Below are positions 6,773 through 11,205 of a DNA stretch of 11,205 bases, in pieces (positions within the stretch are counted from its first letter, which is position 1; each line of letters begins with the position of its first letter). A program made the position numbers and the translations under genes. The stretch is from Zygnema cylindricum (taxonomy: Eukaryota > Streptophyta > Zygnematophyceae > Zygnematales > Zygnemataceae). The notes beneath the pieces are model-generated. The model was not told the origin of the DNA. It worked only from the letters and a program-made list of their open reading frames with translations, and did not search any database. Where the stretch lies: contig JBBHKE010003367.1 of the NCBI GenBank assembly GCA_037447655.1, forward strand, positions 1 through 11,205, in the 5' to 3' direction.

Positions 6773-7371
6773 TTTTGAAAATAGAAATCAAAATTTCGAA
6801 AAGAATGGCAAAAAGAAGCGGTAAACTTTGACGGTTGCGGCAAACTTTGAATTTCGGTGGATGTAGCGTGCGAGGATATTTTCGGCTGACCTGCAACCAG
6901 TGTGGCAGGCGAAACATGGCCTGTACGACGTGCACGCCTGTGGTCGCTTGTTCAAAGTAGATATTTTTTTCCTTTTTCACATGTACCAATGGTAATTAAT
7001 GGTAATCCATCTAGTTGGACACAACACTGGATGGATTACCATTAATTACCATTGGTACATGTGAAAAAGGAAAAAAATATCTACTTTGAACAAGCGATCA
7101 CAAGCGTGCGTGCATGTCGTACAGGCCATGTGTCGCCAGCCACACTGGTTGTATGTCAACCGAAAATATCCTCACACGCTCCGTCAGACATCCACCGACA
7201 TTCAAAGTTTGCCGCAACCGTCAAAGTTTACCGCTTCTTTTTGCTATTCTTTTCGAAATTTTCATTTCTATTTTCAAAATCAAAATCTGGCTGCAAACTT
7301 GACGTACGAATCATTAACTACCTCCGGTCGTACAGATATTTCGTTCTGACTTTTCATTTGTAGATTTTTTA
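6681..7371. repeat. Large inverted repeat, arms about 330-340 bp
   Basis: The left arm, 6681-7010, and right arm, 7031-7371, are reverse complements with roughly 20 mismatches and small indels, about 94% identical by eye. The loop, CTAGTTGGACACAACACTGG, is 20 bases. The longest indel is a 7-nt block near 7190. The outer 25 bp of each arm (TAAAAAATCTACAAA...) are the last bases of the retrotransposon, so the right arm carries an antisense copy of the element's 3' end plus its downstream flank. A transcript across it would fold into one long hairpin. Open frames on the two strands (both starting MVHVKKEKNIYFEQA) are mirror images caused by the repeat. Confidence 0.95.
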
Positions 7372-7402
7372 AAGATTTTCAGAATCTGAACTCTACCCTA
7401 TG

Positions 7403-7480
7403 TGGCGCCAATCATAATTGAGGAATGGTGGCGCCAATCATAATTGAGGAATGGTGGCGCCAATCATAATTGAGGAAGGT
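7403..7480 (+). repeat. Three tandem copies of a 26-bp unit
   Basis: Copies start at 7403, 7429 and 7455. Each is TGGCGCCAATCATAATTGAG followed by GAATGG; the last copy ends GAAGGT. The unit includes the palindrome GGCGCC. The first two are identical, so the array is young. It is flanked by single-copy-looking DNA. Confidence 0.9.
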
Positions 7481-7573
7481 TCGTTCCTGGCCCAACAAAA
7501 TGGAGCGGACTTCCAGTAAACGTTGTTAGTAGACTTGTCCGTACATTTACTGGGACCGCCTAATGGAATGTTA

Positions 7574-7598
7574 CCCTAACAACGACGGGCGGTGTACT
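7574..7598 (+). repeat. Dispersed 25-bp motif, copy 3
   Basis: This is the most diverged of the three copies but aligns without gaps, ending GGCGGTGTACT. Its preceding DNA is not similar to that of the other copies. Confidence 0.45.
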
Positions 7599-7964
7599 TC
7601 TAATAAAATACAAAATAAATATTTGTTTTGAGAAACATGAAGTACGATAAGGTATTAGTACAATTTCAACACTTTATTCTATGGTAAAACGATCGGAAAC
7701 GCTTTATAAGGTTTACACATCAGAAAACCCTATACCATACATATACAAGACAGTGCATAATAATGAATAAAGAAATATATATAGCATTTACAATGTCTTC
7801 GCACGCTAAACCTATGACTTGAACTACCCTTTGCTTCACCAAACGTATTAGAATATGTGGAAGTTTCAAAGCTTACAAATCCAATTCAACGCAAATATCT
7901 CAACAAACATCCTTATCGATGGGAGTGGGCTCCAAACAAGTGTATCTAATATGCAGAATCCATA

Positions 7965-8075
7965 TAATAATAATCATTAACAATAACAATAACAACAATA
8001 ATAACGATCACGATCACAACCGCAATCACAATTACAATAACAATACCAAACACTAACAGTAATAAAATTATTATT
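7965..8075. repeat. Cryptic AAT/AAC/CAA simple sequence
   Basis: The stretch is built from AATAAT, AACAAT, CACAAT and CGATCA words without a strict period, so it looks like an old microsatellite that has drifted. Confidence 0.5.
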
Positions 8076-8458
8076 AATAAAGAACATTTTCTCAACGTTA
8101 ATTATGATAAAAAACACACGCTGATAAGGCAATTAAAAGTTCATGACATTTCCCTACCCACTAAGGGCAATATTATAGCGATATAGAAAAAGTGATTAAT
8201 CAAAGACAACGTTATACATGGAAATTTTCCACCTAAAATTGGGAATCCAGAAGGTAACAATCATTAAACAGTACATTATTACATTTATAGCAGTTTTACA
8301 AGTTATAGAACAAAGTAACATTTCAGCAGCATATGAGAACATTATTTACTCCATATTTTAATAAGAGTTGGACTTTACACTTTAACTCCACAATTTGGCC
8401 TGAGCATGAAGAGCATTTATGCCCCAAACACCATCATCGATTCCTTCTCGTATGTTCG

Positions 8459-8479
8459 TCAAGCTCCAGAGGGAGAAAT
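8459..8479 (-). CDS. SCC3: Tentative last SCC3 exon and stop
   Basis: After the donor at 9038, a good pyrimidine-rich acceptor TCTGTTTGTCAG is at 8480-8491. Phase 0 then reads ISPSGA and TGA at 8459-8461. The intron would be 559 bp. The exon is so short that the choice of acceptor is not certain; the 3' UTR would run left from 8458 into AT-rich DNA. If the TGA at 9462 is the real end, this exon would be 3' UTR. Confidence 0.4.
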   Translation of the reverse strand: MSPSGA

Positions 8480-11205
8480 CTGACAAACAGATAAAAACAA
8501 TGCTCTGTTCAGACTTCATCAAAAGGAAAATGTTAACAAAAAAAAACAAAAAAAAACCAGCTTATGGTTCCTTCTGACAAGACTACAATACAAATGACAA
8601 CACAAAAGAGAACTTATTTCATTAACCGCCCATCAAATTGATCGCATCCAAAAGCTCAACACCATTTTTACTTGATAGGAATCTGCAAGCCCAAGTTCGG
8701 CTTTAAGATGATTACACTGTACCATATTAGTGTAGATGTTTTCTTCGACACTTGAACCAACCTTTTCTCTGAGCACACTAGTCTGGTTTCCGCTTAAAGA
8801 CCGCCAATCAAAAGGTAAGAATCATACCTTTTTATCGCAACCGTCAGATTAACAACCCAACAAAAGAGCACAGAGAAAAGTTGAAAAACATCAACGATAA
8901 TAACTATAGAATATACTATTTTCAGAACTTTGAGAAACAACAGCTGCATGTTTGTCAAACTATCTCAACTAACAAAAAAAAATTGAAGTTCGAAAAAAAT
9001 TGACAATCCCCGCAAGGAAAAAAAGCCAGAGCAAGTACCTCGGTGGAATCGTCAGAATCTGACATACTTCCGGACCCACTATGTGAGTCATCACTCGAAA
9101 CAGGTCGCTGAGCTGGCGGTCGCGGTAGTTGTTCCTCTGTTGCTGTACCTGTTCCATGAAAAAGCTCTTCAGTTCCCATTATATCCCCATCTCCTCCTTT
9201 CACCTCCCTTTCAGACTCGTATTCATTATCCTCCCCTCTTGGCTTCTCACTCCCCTCCATACCATCCACCTGGGACGACTCGAACATTTCCTTTCCTTTT
9301 CTTTTTCCTTTAATGGTTTCTGTACGCTCCACTCCCTTTTGTCGCTTCCCAACTGGCTCTGAAGGACTCCTTTCTGACAAACTACCCGATGCCTCTTTGT
9401 GAGAAGCCTCATGAGCTGAAGGAGAAGAGTGTTGTACAACCGGAGATTCTGGAGGAGCTTGTCATCTCTTCCTCGAATATTGCAAAGTAGATCGGCTCGT
9501 ATCCGGAACTTCCACAGCTTTTGCCTGAGTTGTTGCTTTAGGAACAGGAATTGTAGGTTCAGATCTTGTCGCTGCGTTAGATGAGCTTTTGTGTCCTTGA
9601 ACTCTACTCGACTTTTCCGGCGAGAAGCTCCTTTGGTTTATGAGTTTGCTGTCTGGAGGTGCATAATCTTCTTCCTCATCAGTATCGCTGTTGAGGCTAC
9701 CTGAGACAGTTGGTTCGTCATCTTCCTCATCCGAATGCCTCCCTCCAAAGGACAAACGTTTACCGGTGACGTCGAGTGGCTTTCTGGGCCTTCCCCGACG
9801 TGGCAATTCCTCATTGTTGACAGCTACAATGAAACAAAAAAAATAGGGAACCAAAGGCAAAAAAAGGTTGGAAAGGTTGTAAAAAAATAATGTCCCTCGA
9901 GTAGCAAATACAAACATTATTTCTTTATCAAATTTATCAGAAGATTCAACCTGACCTATGTTGTTACCACCTTAGGCTGATTAACCATTTACATGGAACC
10001 TGATAACAATTGCAGTCAATAGTGCAACCGACAACAAGTTTTGTACCGTGCCTTCATACAGTACACTGCCCATCACTATTAGAGACAATCACTCTAATTC
10101 TAGTGATTGTTTTTTTGACGCAAAATCATAAATTAGCGTCAAAAACACTAGTTAATTAAGTGGCCATAAAGAGCCACATGCAAAACATAATATAGCGTAG
10201 TTAATTTTATAAGTGTTAATGCTAAATAGTTCACTAACTCTGGAAGTGAATTCGATGTAACTCGCATGCTATAGACATTCGTTACATTGGGCCAAACGAC
10301 ATACCATATAAGTACTAAGGAAAAGAAATGTCACCTGTTTTGGGAGAATGTTTTATTCAATTTCTTCTTCAGTTATTAGGTGGAACTAAAAAGAAAAAAA
10401 AGAAAGAAAGAAAGAAAGAAAAAATACAATGCCATAAAATCACGGAGGAAAAGAAATGTCACCTATTTTGGGAGATGCTTTGCTCAATTTCTCCTTCAGT
10501 TGATCTGTGAATACGACATACGGACGCCATGCACTTGGGTCTTCATCAATGTTGACACCGTCCACTCTTCGCACAGCATCTTCAAGTCTGTCCTCAGAAA
10601 ACAAATAGAAAATGAATAAATAAACGTGGAAAAAAAAAAACATTTAATTCACTAAAATCGGGAGGATGCATGTTTCAGGCTCCAGGTTTTGACCTCTGGT
10701 GAGCACTTTACGGTTGTTTCTGTCCCACTCAAAGTGACACCCATGCCTTATTAAGTAAAGGCAGCGGTAACCAATAAACCATCTGTCTGCAACCAGGCAC
10801 ATTTGACCAAGCCTGTTGGTGCAAAAACATGTAAGAAAACAACAACAAACAAGCAGGAAAAAAACAATGTTTAAGGCCCAATTACTCAGGTGACTCAAAC
10901 AAGCAGTCTCCACACAATTCACACCTCCCAAAAACCTAGAACCAAACGTGAATGTCATATACCCACAAAAGAAAACCATTTGAACAGGGTCAGGATTTTC
11001 ATCATGATCGCCTATAAGCTTTCCGAACAGCATTGCATGCAAACAGAAAAGAGAACCAAAATTTACAAGTCGAGACCAAGTAAGTCCCTCACATTTTTTG
11101 AATATCTCCCGCTGTTAGCTTCAAGACAAACTGAATAACTCCAGCTTCCAGGAAAAGCAGCTGCCGTGGAAGATTATTGAACGCGAAATCAAGTCCTAAT
11201 CGAAC
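8459..11205 (-). CDS. SCC3: Cohesin subunit SCC3/STAG, C-terminal exons (partial gene)
   Basis: SCC3/STAG is the HEAT-repeat subunit that binds the kleisin of the cohesin ring and DNA, and is needed for sister-chromatid cohesion in the nucleus. Four exons can be joined on the minus strand: 11205-11093, 10587-10463, 9823-9039 and 8479-8459. Splice phases agree at every junction. The joined product reads FLEAGVIQFVLKLTAGDIQK, then LEDAVRRVDGVNIDEDPSAW and RPY, matching my memory of the plant SCC3 segment with EDPSGWRPY, then an AT-hook RRGRPRKP, GKRLSF and an acidic, serine-rich tail. The order conserved body, WRPY, AT-hook, GKRLF, acidic tail is the basis of the call. Upstream exons lie outside the window. 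An in-frame TGA at 9462-9464 would cut the tail. No other cohesin gene is nearby. Confidence 0.75.
8480..9038 (-). other. SCC3 intron (last)
   Basis: T-rich on the minus strand, no supported gene inside, and an A-run pair (AAAAAAAAACAAAAAAAAAC on the plus strand) near 8537-8557. Boundaries depend on the tentative last exon. Confidence 0.45.
9039..9823 (-). CDS. SCC3: SCC3 tail exon with AT-hook and acidic region
   Basis: The acceptor TTGTAG|CT at 9824/9823 completes the phase-1 codon of the previous exon. The exon begins VNNEELPRRGRPRKP: the AT-hook core (9777-9800) is a minor-groove DNA-binding motif. GKRLSF follows, then DEEDDE and DTDEEED clusters, then S/T/P-rich sequence. At 9462-9464 there is an in-frame TGA. 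After it the same frame stays open (GKRQKG, KGKRKGK basic patches, then a serine/aspartate-rich end SDSDDSTE) to the donor GAG|GTACTT at 9039/9038, phase 0. Low-complexity charged composition on both sides of the stop suggests one coding exon with a nonsense change, though the product could really end there. Confidence 0.7.
9462..9464 (-). other. In-frame TGA within the SCC3 tail exon
   Basis: The codon lies between SRKR and QAPPESP. A single C-to-T change from CGA (arginine, a CpG) would explain it. If genuine, it shortens the exon's product by about 141 residues plus the last exon, leaving the conserved body and AT-hook intact. Confidence 0.6.
10085..10144. repeat. Two adjacent short hairpins in an SCC3 intron
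   Basis: Hairpin 1: ACAATCACT (10085-10093) with AGTGATTGT (10102-10110). Hairpin 2: TTTTGACGC (10113-10121) with GCGTCAAAA (10136-10144). Both stems are 9 bp and perfect. Hairpin 2 shares the TTGACGCTAAT word with 147-157. They may be a remnant of a small inverted-repeat element. Confidence 0.55.
10318..10510. repeat. Diverged tandem copy of an exon-donor junction
   Basis: 10318-10382 and 10446-10510 share AGGAAAAGAAATGTCACCT and then about 85% identity across CAATTTC.TCTTCAGTT. The offset is 128 bp at the left end. The right copy is the real exon 3' end and donor; the left copy lies in the intron, has a stop in the exon frame (ATTGAATAA) and keeps a donor-like CAG|GTGACATT at 10335/10334 on the minus strand. 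Confidence 0.8.
10388..10426. repeat. AAAG microsatellite
   Basis: Five to six tandem AAAG units within an A-rich run, between the two copies of the duplicated exon end. It may have accompanied the duplication. Confidence 0.8.
10463..10587 (-). CDS. SCC3: SCC3 exon with EDPSAWRPY
   Basis: The acceptor GACAG|A at 10588/10587 supplies the one base needed to complete the preceding codon. The exon encodes LEDAVRRVDGVNIDEDPSAW then RPYVVFTDQLKEKLSKASPKI and ends ATAG|GTGAC at 10463/10462, phase 1. An AG five bases upstream (exon start 10592) would break the frame with the preceding exon, so I prefer 10587. Reading past the donor meets a stop at 10440-10442 after seven codons. The donor end is duplicated in the downstream intron. 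Confidence 0.8.
10588..11092 (-). other. SCC3 intron with possible SINE-like segment
   Basis: Intron of 505 bp. Its frame on the minus strand is open for 132 codons (10644-11042) but overlaps a predicted donor-acceptor pair and has no family resemblance. On the minus strand, a box-A-like TGGTTTATTGGTTAC (10781-10767) and a box-B-like AGGTCAAAACC (10695-10685) suggest a tRNA-derived SINE, but the spacing (over 70 nt) is wide for one. Confidence 0.4.
11093..11205 (-). CDS. SCC3: SCC3 exon (5'-most in window)
   Basis: The open frame from the window edge encodes VRLGLDFAFNNLPRQLLFLE and ends TAGDIQK plus two bases, with donor AT|GTGAGG at 11093/11092. Plant SCC3 has a similar stretch ending in a KLPASDIAEI-like helix as I recall it. 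It joins in phase 2 to the next exon. The acceptor of this exon is outside the window. Confidence 0.75.

Larger units (their letters stand above)
7481..8340. other. AT-rich intergenic region
   Basis: No gene is supported. It holds the third copy of the 25-bp motif (7574-7598) and, around 7965-8075, a cryptic AAT/AAC-type simple sequence (AATAATAATCATTAACAATAACAATAAC-like, with ATCACGATCACAA variants). TTTATT at 7673-7678 would be an AATAAA signal on the minus strand but lies about 780 bp beyond the inferred stop of the cohesin gene. Confidence 0.5.
9824..10462 (-). other. SCC3 intron with hairpins and duplicated exon end
   Basis: GT-AG intron of 639 bp. It contains two adjacent hairpins (10085-10144), a partial copy of the upstream exon's 3' end with its donor (10318-10382), and an AAAG microsatellite (about 10388-10426). 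Confidence 0.65.

Noticed and set aside
6750-7363. Similar open frames on opposite strands starting MVHVKKEKNIYFEQA
   Set aside because: They are mirror copies produced by the inverted repeat arms, not two related genes.
7403-7480. Direct repeats resembling a CRISPR array
   Set aside because: The copies are contiguous, with no spacers, and the surrounding DNA is plant nuclear.
10644-11042. 132-codon minus-strand frame (HAMLFGKLIG...)
   Set aside because: It lies inside an intron whose flanking exons join in phase to give the expected SCC3 sequence, and it has no family resemblance.

Overview
The window looks like nuclear DNA of a land plant or close streptophyte relative. It holds the last exons of a spliced gene with GT-AG introns, several plant-type telo-box motifs (AAACCCTA), AT-rich intergenic DNA, and a decayed non-LTR retrotransposon. 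I cannot name the species. No bacterial-style operon, rRNA, tRNA, CRISPR array or complete intact gene is visible.

Layout. 1-1675 is non-coding, AT-rich and strikingly rich in the tetranucleotide GTAC. 1676-2245 is a degenerate 49-bp minisatellite with an almost pure pyrimidine plus strand, and it grades into TTCC/CCATT-rich DNA up to about 2640. About 2690-5751 is a relic of a non-LTR retrotransposon with the R2-like architecture: N-terminal zinc finger, reverse transcriptase, CCHC knuckle and restriction-like endonuclease. It is broken by stops and frameshifts, by an internal inversion that puts RT motif A on the opposite strand from motif C, and by a 130-bp tandem duplication across one inversion breakpoint. 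5752-6408 is spacer DNA with small palindromes. 6409-6705 is a second copy, about 97-98% identical by eye, of only the 3' end of the same element. Its last 25 bp are also the start of a very large inverted repeat (6681-7371, arms about 330-340 bp, loop 20 bp). 7403-7480 is a 26-bp triplicate, followed by AT-rich DNA to about 8340.

The right quarter (11205 down to 8459, minus strand) carries the 3' exons of an SCC3/STAG-type cohesin subunit gene. Four exons can be joined with consistent phases: 11205-11093, 10587-10463, 9823-9039 and a tentative 8479-8459. They encode the end of the conserved STAG body, then an AT-hook and a long acidic/serine-rich tail. One in-frame TGA lies in the tail exon, with the same frame open for about 141 further codons up to a splice donor. 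The donor region of the second exon is duplicated in the adjacent intron.

The only host function here is sister-chromatid cohesion. The rest is repeat DNA whose order of events can partly be read: element insertion and decay, inversion, tandem duplication, 3'-end duplication, and inverted duplication.
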